64,000 bases of DNA from DASUPK01 sp963724665 (GCA_963724665.1 CAVRVH010000007.1:310001-374000); one strand, 5' to 3'. Positions 23,137-31,650 are shown, numbered from the stretch's first letter. Translations and numbers: made by a program. Notes: generated by a model not told the origin, from the sequence alone.

Positions 23137-23577
23137 GTGGAGACCGATTACCCGTCCGGGGCGGTTGGGAGCCTCTCGGCGATGGTCTCCGTGGCCAGGA
23201 TGCTTCACCGTTTCGTTGGCGCGATCAAGCACGCCGCCAAGGAGGAGAGCTTCGTCGCCGTCTTCGGTGCCGCGATCCTCCTCATCCTGATCGGAACCGT
23301 CACCTACTCCGTCGGCGAGGGCTGGAACGTAATCGACGGGTTCTACTTCGCCGTCTGCACGTTGACCACGTCGAGCATCGCTGATCCGCACCTCACGCTT
23401 ACCCATGAGGCCCTCAAGATCTTCACCGCCCTCTATGTGCTGACCGGCATCGGCATCCTGGTCGAGCTGGCGCGCCAACTTGGCGTTGGCTTCGTGAAGG
23501 TGCGCGAAGAGCACCACGAAGCAAGACGCGCCCGGCGTCACAAGGATGATCCGCCAGGGGCACAGCCGGCGGAATAG
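23137..23577 (+). CDS. two-helix channel-like protein with degenerate selectivity filter
   Basis: The 146-residue protein follows the Ion_trans_2 plan: a transmembrane helix (about 40-58), a pore loop (FYFAVCTLTTSSIADP) and a second helix (FTALYVLTGIGILVELARQL) before a basic C-terminus. The K+ filter TVGYGD is replaced by TSSIAD, so K+ selectivity is doubtful. The start is uncertain: GTG 23137 has AAAGGAG only 2 nt upstream, and ATG 23182 or 23200 also fit. Confidence 0.7.
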   Translation: METDYPSGAVGSLSAMVSVARMLHRFVGAIKHAAKEESFVAVFGAAILLILIGTVTYSVGEGWNVIDGFYFAVCTLTTSSIADPHLTLTHEALKIFTALYVLTGIGILVELARQLGVGFVKVREEHHEARRARRHKDDPPGAQPAE

Positions 23578-23646
23578 CCGCGTTTGCGTTCATGGTCGGG
23601 TTGGACGAGAAGAAGCGCATTTCCTAACCGTCGGAGCGCGTGCCAT

Positions 23647-23652
23647 TAGATT
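23647..23652 (+). promoter_or_regulatory. -10 box, DUF3052 gene
   Basis: TAGATT lies 11 nt before ATG 23664, giving a very short leader. It argues against the upstream GTG 23640 as start. Confidence 0.4.
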
Positions 23653-23663
23653 CAGCGAGCGCG

Positions 23664-24083
23664 ATGAGCGCCCGCCCGAACAATGCGCATGGCAGCCCGC
23701 TCGTCAAGAAGCTCGGCATCAAGGAGGGGCACCGCGTGGCCTTCCCTCGGGCGCCCGACGGATTCATCGACCTGCTCGGTGAGCTCCCGGACGGCGTCAC
23801 CGTCAAGTCGCGCTCCAGCGGTCCGCTCGACGTGATCGTCTTCTTCACCAAGAGCCGCCTCGAGCTCGAGCGGCGCCTGACCGCGCTGAGGCGAGCGATG
23901 GATCCCGCGGCCGGCCTCTGGATCGCGTGGCCCAAGCGCTCCTCCGGCGTCGAGACCGACATGACCGAGGACGTGGCGCGCGAACTAGGGCTCGCCAATC
24001 GCCTGGTCGACAACAAGGTCTGCGCAATCGACGAGACCTGGTCGGGGCTCCGGCTCGTGATCCGGCTCGAGGACCGGCCCTAA
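23664..24083 (+). CDS. DUF3052 family protein
   Basis: The 139-residue soluble protein matches the actinobacterial DUF3052 family: LVKKLGIKEGHRVAFPRAP, VFFTKSRLELERRL, LWIAWPKRSSG and ARELGLANRLVDNKVCAID. It is a conserved actinobacterial protein without assigned biochemistry. ATG 23664 is chosen by family length and by the position of the TAGATT box. The tail overlaps the convergent hydrolase gene by 4 bp. Confidence 0.8.
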   Translation: MSARPNNAHGSPLVKKLGIKEGHRVAFPRAPDGFIDLLGELPDGVTVKSRSSGPLDVIVFFTKSRLELERRLTALRRAMDPAAGLWIAWPKRSSGVETDMTEDVARELGLANRLVDNKVCAIDETWSGLRLVIRLEDRP

Positions 24084-24940
24084 CCGAGCCTCTCGCGGAC
24101 CTGCGCCTCCTCCAGAAAATCCGCGATCACCCGGGAGAGCCGTCCCCCCTGCCAAGCCAGCGGCGACTGGCCCGGCTCTTCGCTCACCAATCGCGCCCTT
24201 GGCAATCGCTCAGCCCAGGCCTCCGCGATCGCGTAGGGATGGCCGGGATCGGCCTCGTCGTAGCTGGCCACCACCAGGGCGGGCACGTCGAGCGTCTCCA
24301 GCTCCTCGAGCCCCTCGAAAGGGACCGACCGCGGCACCTCGCGGAGGGCCCGCGCGACAGCCTCCGGGTGCCGGTGGAGTCCCATCCGCTGCCGAGTGAT
24401 CCGCAGGGCGGTCTCCGTCCAGGCGGGATCAGCCTCGAGCGAGGCCTCGTAGGCCTCCATGAAGCCGTCGACACCCCCCTGCTCCAGCCCGTTGGCCAGC
24501 GCGTCCCAATAGACGAGCCTCTCCTCGGTCGCTGGTAGTCCGAGGACCACCGGCCCTGCGAGGACGAGCGCCGCCACCTCACCCGCGTGCTCCAGCGCGT
24601 GCGCGACCGCCGTGTGGCAGCCCATGGAGTGGCCCACCAGGGCCGGCGGGGCATCCGGAACACGCTCTCCCGCCACCGCCCTGAGATCAGCCGTCAGGTT
24701 CTCGTAGCCGTACCCGCTGCCATCCCGGGCCGGAGCAGACTCCCCGTGGCCGCGGGCGTCATAGGAGATCTGCCGGTACCCGCGCCGCGCCAGCGCCAGG
24801 GATCCGTGGAGCACGTAGCGCCGAGTCGCTGTCAGGCCGTGCAGCAAGAACACGGGTGCCCCCTCCCCCACCTCCTCACCCGAGAGCCGCACATCCTGCG
24901 TCTCCATCTCGAAGGCGCTGGGCTCGAGGGTCTCGACCAT
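24080..24940 (-). CDS. alpha/beta hydrolase
   Basis: The 286-residue alpha/beta-fold hydrolase has an HGLTATRRY oxyanion segment, YDARGHGES, the nucleophile elbow VGHSMGCHTA near residue 105, and an acid in VASYDEADP with a later catalytic His not obvious near the end (the expected position reads GQSPLAWQG). It could be an esterase, lipase or haloperoxidase-like enzyme. It follows the peroxiredoxin gene by 2 nt and is likely cotranscribed. Confidence 0.8.
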   Translation of the reverse strand: MVETLEPSAFEMETQDVRLSGEEVGEGAPVFLLHGLTATRRYVLHGSLALARRGYRQISYDARGHGESAPARDGSGYGYENLTADLRAVAGERVPDAPPALVGHSMGCHTAVAHALEHAGEVAALVLAGPVVLGLPATEERLVYWDALANGLEQGGVDGFMEAYEASLEADPAWTETALRITRQRMGLHRHPEAVARALREVPRSVPFEGLEELETLDVPALVVASYDEADPGHPYAIAEAWAERLPRARLVSEEPGQSPLAWQGGRLSRVIADFLEEAQVRERLG

Positions 24941-24942
24941 GG

Positions 24943-25398
24943 TCAGGACAGCGTGGACGCGGCTCGCTCCAGGTCTCCGACGTCCTGGTAGCGCAGACCG
25001 AAGAGAGCGACGTGCCTGTAGCGCAGCACACCTTCGCCGTCGACCAGGAACACCGCCCGTCGAATGAAGCCGGCGGGACCGAGCACCCCGTAGGAGCGCG
25101 CGACCTTCTTGCCCGGGTCCGAGAGCAATGGCACCGTGAGCCCATGCCGGTCGGCGAATCGCTCGTGTGACTCGACGGACTGCGGCGAGATCCCCATCAT
25201 CGGCACCCCGAGCGCCTCGAGCCGGTCCCCGTCATCGCGGTAGGAGCAGAACTGCTTGGTGCAGACCGGGGTGAAATCACCCGGGTAGAAGGCCAGGATG
25301 ACTCCCGTCTCGCGGAAGTCGCTCAGGCTGTACGTCCGCGAGCCCGTGCCCTCGAGCTCGAAATCCGGCGCCCGTTCGCCCACCCGCAGCTTCGCCAT
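24943..25398 (-). CDS. peroxiredoxin, AhpC/TSA (Bcp-like)
   Basis: The 151-residue thiol peroxidase has its peroxidatic Cys in FYPGDFTPVCTKQFC near residue 45, with a possible resolving Cys 5 residues later as in Bcp/PrxQ. It reduces H2O2 and organic hydroperoxides using thioredoxin. ATG 25398 puts KLRVGERAPDFEL at the N-terminus as expected. It sits 28 bp after the PPIase gene and 2 bp before the hydrolase gene. Confidence 0.9.
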   Translation of the reverse strand: MAKLRVGERAPDFELEGTGSRTYSLSDFRETGVILAFYPGDFTPVCTKQFCSYRDDGDRLEALGVPMMGISPQSVESHERFADRHGLTVPLLSDPGKKVARSYGVLGPAGFIRRAVFLVDGEGVLRYRHVALFGLRYQDVGDLERAASTLS

Positions 25399-25426
25399 CA
25401 GCCGCCCTTGATCGTGATTCGCCTGA

Positions 25427-26035
25427 TCAGCACCGCTTCGGCCTGCCCGTGGGCGTGCCGAGCTGCTCGATCCGCTGCACGACATCGAACCCACTCGCGA
25501 CGCGACCGAGCAGCGCGTAGTCCGGGGTCAGGCCCGCGTCAGCGGCCGTCACCACGAAGAACTGGCTCCCGGAGCGCCCCGGCGGCTCCACCTGGCTCTT
25601 CGCCATCGCGACGATCCCGCGGGTGTAGGAGAGGTTCTCCGGCGGCTGCTCGTCGACGGAGTAGCCGGGGCCACCGGTGCCGGTCCCCGTCGGGTCGCCG
25701 CCCTGGACGACGAACCCGGGAACAATCCGGTGAAAGGTCGTGTCGTCGTAGACGCCATGCCGTGCAAGGTAGGCGAACGAGGCCGTCGTCCTCGGAGCTC
25801 TGGCGGTGTCCAGAGCGATCGTGAAGGTGCCGCAGGTGGTCTCGACCGTCGCGGTGGCCGGGCCATGGAGCGTCTCGGTGGGTCGTGAGAGGTGAACCTG
25901 CTTCGCCGCCGGCGCCGAGACCTTGCTGCAACCAGCGGGCAGAGCGACGCTCGCGGTCTTGGCTCCGCCCCCTCCGCATCCCGCCAGCAGCACGATCGCC
26001 GGCACGGCTGCGATCGCTGTCCGCCCCACTCTCAA
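25427..26035 (-). CDS. cyclophilin-type peptidyl-prolyl isomerase lipoprotein
   Basis: The 202-residue exported protein has a lipobox (VLLAGC near residue 20) and a cyclophilin domain with FAYLARHGVYDDTTFHRIVPGFVVQGGDP and GSQFFVVTAAD. The catalytic Arg in FHRI is present. It would help fold exported proteins at the outer face of the membrane. TTG 26035 is chosen because TAGGCT lies 8 nt upstream and the signal peptide begins there; GTG 26029 is possible. Confidence 0.87.
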   Translation of the reverse strand: MRVGRTAIAAVPAIVLLAGCGGGGAKTASVALPAGCSKVSAPAAKQVHLSRPTETLHGPATATVETTCGTFTIALDTARAPRTTASFAYLARHGVYDDTTFHRIVPGFVVQGGDPTGTGTGGPGYSVDEQPPENLSYTRGIVAMAKSQVEPPGRSGSQFFVVTAADAGLTPDYALLGRVASGFDVVQRIEQLGTPTGRPKRC

Positions 26036-26043
26036 GGCGTCGA

Positions 26044-26049
26044 AGCCTA
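26044..26049 (-). promoter_or_regulatory. -10 box, PPIase operon
   Basis: TAGGCT on the minus strand ends 8 nt before TTG 26035. Confidence 0.45.
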
Positions 26050-26075
26050 CTCACGGCGCCTGCGATGATCGCCGC

Positions 26076-26729
26076 ATGCAGGCCGGCACGGATCCCGCGC
26101 CGCCGAGCAGGCGGAATCGCCTGACCGGCAGAGCAATCAACGCCCTCGTGGCCCACGCGCCCTACACGTGGCCCTTGCTCCGTGGCTTCAGCCACCGGTA
26201 CTGGCAGGAGCGGGCGGCCGGCTGGGAACAGCGGGTCAACCAGTCGGGACCAATACATCTCGCCCCGCTCGCGGCGGCCCTGCTGCACGTCCGGCCGGAG
26301 CCGGAGCGGGCTCTCGACATCGGCACCGGACTCGGCGACGGCGCGCTGCTCATTGCTCGCGAGTTCCCCCACGCCAGGGTGCGCGGCGTCGACCTCTCAG
26401 AGGAGATGGTCCGCCGGGCACAACGGCGGATCGGCCTCGATCCCGAAGGGCGGGTCGCCTTCAAGGTCGGGGATGCCTCGGACCTGCCCTTCAACGAGGA
26501 GTCCTTCGACCTCGTCGCGCAGTTGAACGTGCCTCCCTTCTTCGCCGAGATCGCGCGCGTCCTGCGTCCTGGCGGCTTTGCGGTGGTCGCCGCCAGCTGG
26601 GGCCCCCAGACTCCGTTCTACACGCCGGACTCCGTGCTCGAGCGCGGATTCCGCAAGGCCGGCATCGAAAAGGTGGAGAGCGGAGAGGCGGCCGACGGCA
26701 CCTATTTCGTTGCCCACCGAGCCTCCTGA
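26076..26729 (+). CDS. class I SAM-dependent methyltransferase
   Basis: The 217-residue protein has the Rossmann SAM-binding motif I ALDIGTGLGDGALLIA near residue 75, an acidic loop VRGVDLSEEMVRRA, motif for the adenine DASDLPF and a later strand LRPGGFAVVAAS. The substrate is unknown; the fold is close to the ubiquinone/menaquinone and small-molecule methyltransferase groups. It is divergent from the PPIase gene. Confidence 0.82.
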   Translation: MQAGTDPAPPSRRNRLTGRAINALVAHAPYTWPLLRGFSHRYWQERAAGWEQRVNQSGPIHLAPLAAALLHVRPEPERALDIGTGLGDGALLIAREFPHARVRGVDLSEEMVRRAQRRIGLDPEGRVAFKVGDASDLPFNEESFDLVAQLNVPPFFAEIARVLRPGGFAVVAASWGPQTPFYTPDSVLERGFRKAGIEKVESGEAADGTYFVAHRAS

Positions 26730-26742
26730 CGCCGCTCGCAAA

Positions 26743-26748
26743 TAGATT
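26743..26748 (+). promoter_or_regulatory. -10 box, lipid kinase gene
   Basis: TAGATT ends 6 nt before GTG 26755. It is a strong -10 match and predicts a leaderless transcript. Confidence 0.6.
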
Positions 26749-26754
26749 CACCGG

Positions 26755-27648
26755 GTGAACGCCGACCGCCGCCACGTGATCTTCGTCAACCCGCGTTCTG
26801 CGGGCGGGCGAACTCTCAAGCTCCTCCCCGAGGTGGAGCGGGAGCTCCGAGCCCGCGAGGTCAGTTACCGGGTCATGCACACGGAGAGCCTCCAGCACGG
26901 CATCGATGAGGCCCGGCGAGCCGCAGACGAGGGCGAGATCCCCGTGGTGATGAGTGGTGACGGACTTGTGGGCGCCATCGGCGGAGCCCTCGCGCAGACC
27001 GGCGCCAGCATGGGAATCATCCCGGGCGGCCGCGGCAACGACCTCGCGCGAGTCCTGGACATCCCCAGGGATCCCTCCGCCTCGGTCGCCGTGCTCGCTG
27101 ACGGCCACGAGCGAGAGATCGACGTCGGAGAGGCGAACGGCCGGCGATTCCTCTGCATCGCATCCTGTGGCTTTGACTCTGAGGCCAACCGGGTCGCAAA
27201 CGAAGCGAAGCTGATCCGCGGGAACCTGGTCTACGCGTATGCGGCGTTCAGGACGCTCGCTTCCTGGAAACCCGCGGCGTTCAAGGTCGTGATCGATGGC
27301 GGCGAGCCGTTTGGGTTCAAGGGCTACTCGGTGGCCGTCGCCAACAGCCAGGCCTTCGGCGGCGGAATGTTCATCGCACCCCACGCCCAGCTCGACGACG
27401 GCCTGCTCGATGTGGTCACCGTCAGCGACGTCAGCAAGCTGCGCTACATCAGCAATCTGCCCAAGGTGTTCAAGGGCGAGCACATCAAGAACGAGGAGGT
27501 CACCGAGATGCGCGGCGCGACGGTCGAGGTCAGTGCCGATCAAAACTTCGCCGTATACGCCGATGGCGAGCACCTCACGGACCTGCCGGCGACCCTGCGC
27601 ACGCTGACCCGCGCGCTCAGGGTGATTGCACCACCGCGGCCCGCCTAA
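26755..27648 (+). CDS. diacylglycerol/sphingosine-kinase-like lipid kinase
   Basis: The 297-residue DAGK_cat protein (YegS/DgkB group) starts VIFVNPRSAGGRTLK. The nucleotide loop reads VVMSGDGLVGAIGGALA rather than the usual GGDGT, closer to the SGDGL of sphingosine kinases. GIIPGGRGNDLAR is conserved, and the C-terminal beta domain carries FGGGMFIAPHAQLDDGLLDVV. It phosphorylates a lipid hydroxyl using ATP. It is followed 13 bp later by murT. Confidence 0.87.
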   Translation: MNADRRHVIFVNPRSAGGRTLKLLPEVERELRAREVSYRVMHTESLQHGIDEARRAADEGEIPVVMSGDGLVGAIGGALAQTGASMGIIPGGRGNDLARVLDIPRDPSASVAVLADGHEREIDVGEANGRRFLCIASCGFDSEANRVANEAKLIRGNLVYAYAAFRTLASWKPAAFKVVIDGGEPFGFKGYSVAVANSQAFGGGMFIAPHAQLDDGLLDVVTVSDVSKLRYISNLPKVFKGEHIKNEEVTEMRGATVEVSADQNFAVYADGEHLTDLPATLRTLTRALRVIAPPRPA

Positions 27649-27661
27649 CCTGGCCTCGGCG

Positions 27662-29038
27662 ATGAGTGCACTCTTCGAGGCAAAGCGCGGTCTGGCGCGT
27701 GGCGTCGGCGCCCTGAGCCGCCGCAGTGGCCGAGGCGGCGGAACGACGCTGCCCGGACGCCTCCTGGTCAGGATGGCCCCGGACGCGATCGAGCGACTTG
27801 CGTCCCAGCTCGATCGCGGCTCGATCGTGGTCAGCTCGACCAACGGCAAGACCACGACGGCGGGAATGATCGCGGGGATCCTGCAGGCCGCCGGGCGCAG
27901 GCCCATCCACAACCGCGCCGGCTCGAACATGCACTGGGGGGTGGCGACGGCCCTGCTGGAACAGTCAGGCGACGAGGGACTCTTCGAGCTCGACGAAGCC
28001 TGGTTGCCACGCGTCGCCCCCAGCCTCCGTCCACGCCTCCTGGTGCTCGGCAATCTCTTCAGGGACCAGCTCGACCGCTACGGCGAGCTGGAGCGCCTCG
28101 CCGACGAGTGGGCGGATCTGGTGGCCTCGCTGGAGGGTTCCTGCGAGTTCGCATTGAACGCGGACGACCCCCTGATCGCGGACCTCGGCCGGGATCAGGA
28201 GCTTCGCCGGAGACCCGGGGTCACCTACTTCGGGATCGAGGACACGAGCCAGGCGCTACCCGAGCTGCAGCACGCCCACGATGCCAAGCACTGCCGCCGC
28301 TGCGGGGCGCCCTACAAGTACGAGCGCGCCTTCGTAGGCCACCTCGGCCACTACATCTGTCCCAACTGCCACGCCGACCGCCCGGCGCCCGATATCGCAG
28401 CAACCAAGATCGAGCTGCACGGGATCACCGGCTCCTCGGTCCACATCGCCACACCCGAGGGTGAGCTCGAGCTGGATCTGCCTCTCCCCGGTGTCTACAA
28501 CGTCTACAACGCGCTGGCGGCGGTCGCCGCGGGACTTCGCTCGGGAATCTCACTGGAGGTGATCCGCGAGGGGCTCGAATCGATGAAGGCCGTCTTCGGC
28601 CGCGTCGAGACCATCGACGTCTCCGGCAAGCCGGTCTCGATCCTCCTGATCAAGAACCCCGCCGGCGCCAATGAGGTGCTCAGGACGTTGACGCTCGAGT
28701 CCTCGAACGGCGGGATCGACCTCTGGATCGCGCTCAACGACCGGATCGCGGACGGGCGCGACGTCTCCTGGATCTGGGACGCGGACTTCGAGCTGCTCTC
28801 GAGCGGCGCCCATCGCGTGATCTGCGCGGGCACCCGGGCCCCGGAGATGGCTCTGCGCCTGAAGTATGCGGGCTGGCCGGAGGACGCGATCGAGGTGATA
28901 GAGCCGATCGAGAGCTCGCTGGACGCAGCCGTCTCGGCCGCTTCGGACCGGCTCTTCGCCCTTCCCACATACACCGCCCTGCTCGAGCTCCGCACCCTGC
29001 TCGCCGATCGCGGCCTCGCGGCCGACTACTGGCAATGA
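27662..29038 (+). CDS. murT: lipid II isoglutaminyl synthase, MurT subunit
   Basis: The 458-residue Mur-ligase-like protein has the ATP loop VVSSTNGKTTTAGMI near residue 60, a zinc-ribbon insertion (CRRCGAPYKYE ... YICPNCHAD) diagnostic for MurT, and a C-terminal DUF1727 domain. With GatD it amidates the D-Glu of lipid II to D-isoglutamine. ATG 27662 is chosen. Unusually the next gene is a methyltransferase, not gatD; all three overlap by 4 bp (ATGA-type). Confidence 0.92.
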   Translation: MSALFEAKRGLARGVGALSRRSGRGGGTTLPGRLLVRMAPDAIERLASQLDRGSIVVSSTNGKTTTAGMIAGILQAAGRRPIHNRAGSNMHWGVATALLEQSGDEGLFELDEAWLPRVAPSLRPRLLVLGNLFRDQLDRYGELERLADEWADLVASLEGSCEFALNADDPLIADLGRDQELRRRPGVTYFGIEDTSQALPELQHAHDAKHCRRCGAPYKYERAFVGHLGHYICPNCHADRPAPDIAATKIELHGITGSSVHIATPEGELELDLPLPGVYNVYNALAAVAAGLRSGISLEVIREGLESMKAVFGRVETIDVSGKPVSILLIKNPAGANEVLRTLTLESSNGGIDLWIALNDRIADGRDVSWIWDADFELLSSGAHRVICAGTRAPEMALRLKYAGWPEDAIEVIEPIESSLDAAVSAASDRLFALPTYTALLELRTLLADRGLAADYWQ

Positions 29039-29772
29039 CTTCGCCGACCGTCTGGCAGGAGGTCGAGTTCGGCTCCTACGGCGCCGATCTGCCCGTCTGG
29101 GTGGAGCTCGCCGATCAGGCCGCTGGCCCGGTCGCCGAGCTCGGAGCGGGTGCCGGCCGAGTCGCACTGCACCTCGCCGGGCACGCGCACGAGGTGGTCG
29201 CAGTCGAGCGCGATCTCGACATGATCCGCGAGCTCGAGCAGGCGGCGGAGGCGCGCGGCGTCTCCCTATCGGTGGTGGCAGCCGACCTCGCCTCGCCCGC
29301 CGAGGTCCGCCTGCCGGTCAGCCCGGCGCTGGCGATCGGCCCGCTCCACCTGATCCAAATCCTCGATGAGCCGGTCCGACCCGCTCTGCTGGCCCGCCTG
29401 CGGGACCTGATGGCCCCCGGGGGCACGGTCGCCCTCACGCTCGTCGACGAGTCCACGCTGCTCAGCAGCGGCGCCGCCTCGGCGCAGATCCTTCCGGACA
29501 TGCGCGAGCTCGATGGCTGGGTCTTCTCCAGCGAGCCGCTCTGGGTCCAGGTGGGCGACCGGGTGCTCACCGTGCGGCGCCTGCGCGAAACCGTCTCTCC
29601 CGAGGGGCGCATGGAGCGCGACATTCACGACGAGGTCCTCCACCGCGTGGACCCCGACACCCTGGAGCACGAGGCGACCGACGCCGGCTTCACTCCAAAG
29701 GACAGGCTGAGGATCAGCTCCGGTGAGAACGAGGCCGACTCCACCGTCGTGCTGCTGGAGGCCCCGGCATGA
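29035..29772 (+). CDS. SAM-dependent methyltransferase between murT and gatD
   Basis: The 245-residue class I methyltransferase has motif I VAELGAGAGRVALHLA near residue 33, VVAVERDLDMIREL, and a post-motif strand LMAPGGTVALTLVDES. It overlaps murT and gatD by 4 bp on each side, so all three are likely translated together. The stoichiometric linkage suggests a role in lipid II or cell-wall precursor modification, but no substrate can be assigned and a housekeeping role is possible. Confidence 0.8.
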   Translation: MTSPTVWQEVEFGSYGADLPVWVELADQAAGPVAELGAGAGRVALHLAGHAHEVVAVERDLDMIRELEQAAEARGVSLSVVAADLASPAEVRLPVSPALAIGPLHLIQILDEPVRPALLARLRDLMAPGGTVALTLVDESTLLSSGAASAQILPDMRELDGWVFSSEPLWVQVGDRVLTVRRLRETVSPEGRMERDIHDEVLHRVDPDTLEHEATDAGFTPKDRLRISSGENEADSTVVLLEAPA

Positions 29773-30521
29773 CGGCCGCTCTTGCAGAGCTCCGGCTGCT
29801 TGCCCTCTATCCCGAGCAGATGAACATCTATGCCGACCGCGGCAACATGATCTTTCTGCAGCGGCGATGCGAGTGGCGGGGAATCCCGTTCCGCTACGCG
29901 GCCGCCGGCCCGGGCGACGGCTTCGACCCGGCCGATCACGACCTGATCTACATCGGGGGCGGCCAGGACCGCGACCAGGTGCTTGTCGCCGACGACATGC
30001 TGCGGACCAAACGGGAGGCCATCGCGTCCGCCGTCGAGGACGGCGCCGCTCTCTTGGCCGTGTGCGGCGGGTATCAGTTGCTGGGCCATCGCTACCAGCT
30101 CGGCGAGGAGTCCATCCCGGGACTGGGGATCGCCGACCTCGAGACCGTCCGGGAGCCGGGGCCGCGCCTGATCGGCAACGTCTCCATCGAGGTGGACCTC
30201 GGCGGGGGGCCTGTCGTGCTCGCCGGCTTCGAGAACCACGGCGGGCGCACTCACCTCGGCCCGGACGCCGAGCCGCTGGGCCGAGTGCTCCACGGCCACG
30301 GAAATAACGACCGCGATGGCTATGAGGGCGTCAAGCGACTCAACCTGATCGGCACCTACCTGCACGGCCCACTGCTTCCCAAGAACGCCTGGCTGGCCGA
30401 CCGCTTGATCGCGCTCGCGATCGAGCGCCGGACCGGCACTCTGCCGCAGCTCGAGCCGCTGCCCGACCAGCTCGAAGCCGCCTCGCATGAATCCGCCATG
30501 CGGGCGGCATCGACCGGATAG
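29769..30521 (+). CDS. gatD: lipid II isoglutaminyl synthase, GatD glutaminase subunit
   Basis: The 250-residue class I glutamine amidotransferase of the CobB/CobQ-like type has its nucleophile Cys in LLAVCGGYQLLGH near residue 100 and a His in TYLHGPLLPKN near 200. MNIYADRGNMIFL at the N-terminus is typical of GatD. It supplies ammonia to MurT for amidation of lipid II D-Glu. Confidence 0.92.
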   Translation: MTAALAELRLLALYPEQMNIYADRGNMIFLQRRCEWRGIPFRYAAAGPGDGFDPADHDLIYIGGGQDRDQVLVADDMLRTKREAIASAVEDGAALLAVCGGYQLLGHRYQLGEESIPGLGIADLETVREPGPRLIGNVSIEVDLGGGPVVLAGFENHGGRTHLGPDAEPLGRVLHGHGNNDRDGYEGVKRLNLIGTYLHGPLLPKNAWLADRLIALAIERRTGTLPQLEPLPDQLEAASHESAMRAASTG

Positions 30522-30524
30522 GAT
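30519..30524 (+). promoter_or_regulatory. -10 box, lemA
   Basis: TAGGAT overlaps the gatD stop codon and ends 6 nt before ATG 30531, consistent with a separate leaderless transcript. Confidence 0.5.
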
Positions 30525-30530
30525 CAGCGC

Positions 30531-31088
30531 ATGGTCATCGTGATCATCATCGTTGCGCTGCTGCTGTTGATCGGCCTGATCTACGTCGTGGCCCGCAACG
30601 GCATCATCCGGCTGCGGAACCAGTGCGACGAGGCCTGGAGCGGCATCGACGTTCAGCTCAAGCGCCGGCACGACCTGGTCCCGAACCTCGTCGAGTCGGT
30701 CAAGGGCTACGCCGCTCACGAGCAGGGGACCTTCGAGAAGGTCACCCAAGCGCGCGCCGCGGCCATGCAGGCGAGCGGCCCGGCCGAGGCCGGCAAGGCG
30801 GAGGGCCAGCTCACCCAGGCACTCGGCGGACTGCGGGTGGTCGCCGAGCAGTACCCCGAGCTCCGTGCCACCGAGAACTTCCAGCAGCTCCAGCGCCAGC
30901 TCTCGGAGCTCGAGGATGAGATCCAGGCCTCGCGCCGGATCTACAACTCGAACGTCCAGACCTACAACACGCGGATCCAGCAGCTCCCGGGCTCGATCAT
31001 CGCCAACCAGGGCAGCTTCACCGCCAAGACCTTCTTCGAGATCGACGATGCCGCGGAGCGCGAGACTCCGCAGGTCTCGTTTTCCTAG
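30531..31088 (+). CDS. LemA family protein
   Basis: The 185-residue protein has an N-terminal transmembrane helix (residues 2-22) and a long helical-bundle domain. Signatures are NQCDEAWSGIDVQLKRRHDLVPNLV near residue 32 and RIYNSNVQTYNTRIQQLPGS near 140. LemA proteins are membrane-anchored with unclear function, often beside TPM_phosphatase genes, which are absent here. Confidence 0.92.
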   Translation: MVIVIIIVALLLLIGLIYVVARNGIIRLRNQCDEAWSGIDVQLKRRHDLVPNLVESVKGYAAHEQGTFEKVTQARAAAMQASGPAEAGKAEGQLTQALGGLRVVAEQYPELRATENFQQLQRQLSELEDEIQASRRIYNSNVQTYNTRIQQLPGSIIANQGSFTAKTFFEIDDAAERETPQVSFS

Positions 31089-31100
31089 CCGCCGCTAGGG

Positions 31101-31535
31101 CTAGAGCCCGCTGGACCCGAAGCCGCCCGACCCGCGCGTGGATGTGTCGAGCGCGTCGGCCTGCATCGGGCTGGCGGTCGCGATGGGCACCAGCATCAGC
31201 TGAGCGATCCGGTCACCAGGGGTGCACTGGAAGTCGATCGTCTGGTCGGTGTTCAGGAGGAGCACCCGGACCTCGCCCCGATAGCCGGGGTCGATCAGCC
31301 CGGGCGAGTTGACAAGCGTGACACCGTGCTTGAGAGCCAGGCCGGAGCGAGGGAGGACGAGCCCGGCGAGGCCCTCCGGAACCGCAACCGCCAGGCCCGT
31401 GCCGACGCTGACCCTTGCGCCCGGAACGATGCGAGCGCTCTCAGCGGCATAGAGGTCCAGGCCGGCGTCGTTATCGTGCGCTCGAGTCGGCAGGGTCGCC
31501 TTCTCGCTCAGCTTCGTGAACCGGAGCTCCTCCAT
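31101..31535 (-). CDS. dut: dUTP diphosphatase
   Basis: The 144-residue trimeric dUTPase has all five motifs: DAGLDLYAAE, PRSGLALKHG, NSPGLIDPGYRGEV, GDRIAQLMLVP and GSGGFGSSG at the C-terminal arm. It hydrolyses dUTP to dUMP and PPi. ATG 31535 is chosen because TACGCT lies 7 nt upstream; a longer in-frame extension reaches into hflX and lacks family similarity. Confidence 0.94.
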   Translation of the reverse strand: MEELRFTKLSEKATLPTRAHDNDAGLDLYAAESARIVPGARVSVGTGLAVAVPEGLAGLVLPRSGLALKHGVTLVNSPGLIDPGYRGEVRVLLLNTDQTIDFQCTPGDRIAQLMLVPIATASPMQADALDTSTRGSGGFGSSGL

Positions 31536-31542
31536 TTCGCCC

Positions 31543-31548
31543 AGCGTA
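31543..31548 (-). promoter_or_regulatory. -10 box, dut
   Basis: TACGCT on the minus strand ends 7 nt before ATG 31535. Confidence 0.5.
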
Positions 31549-31650
31549 GGTTCGGGGTCGGTCGCCAGCTCGGTGATCACCGCCGCGCCATAGCCGGGCT
31601 CGGACGCCGTGTACGTTGCCCCGGCCAGGGCCTCGAGAGGGTCGGCGCCG

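Noticed and set aside
26491..28053. 520-codon minus-strand frame across the methyltransferase, lipid kinase and murT genes
   Set aside because: It crosses three real plus-strand genes and has low-complexity composition.
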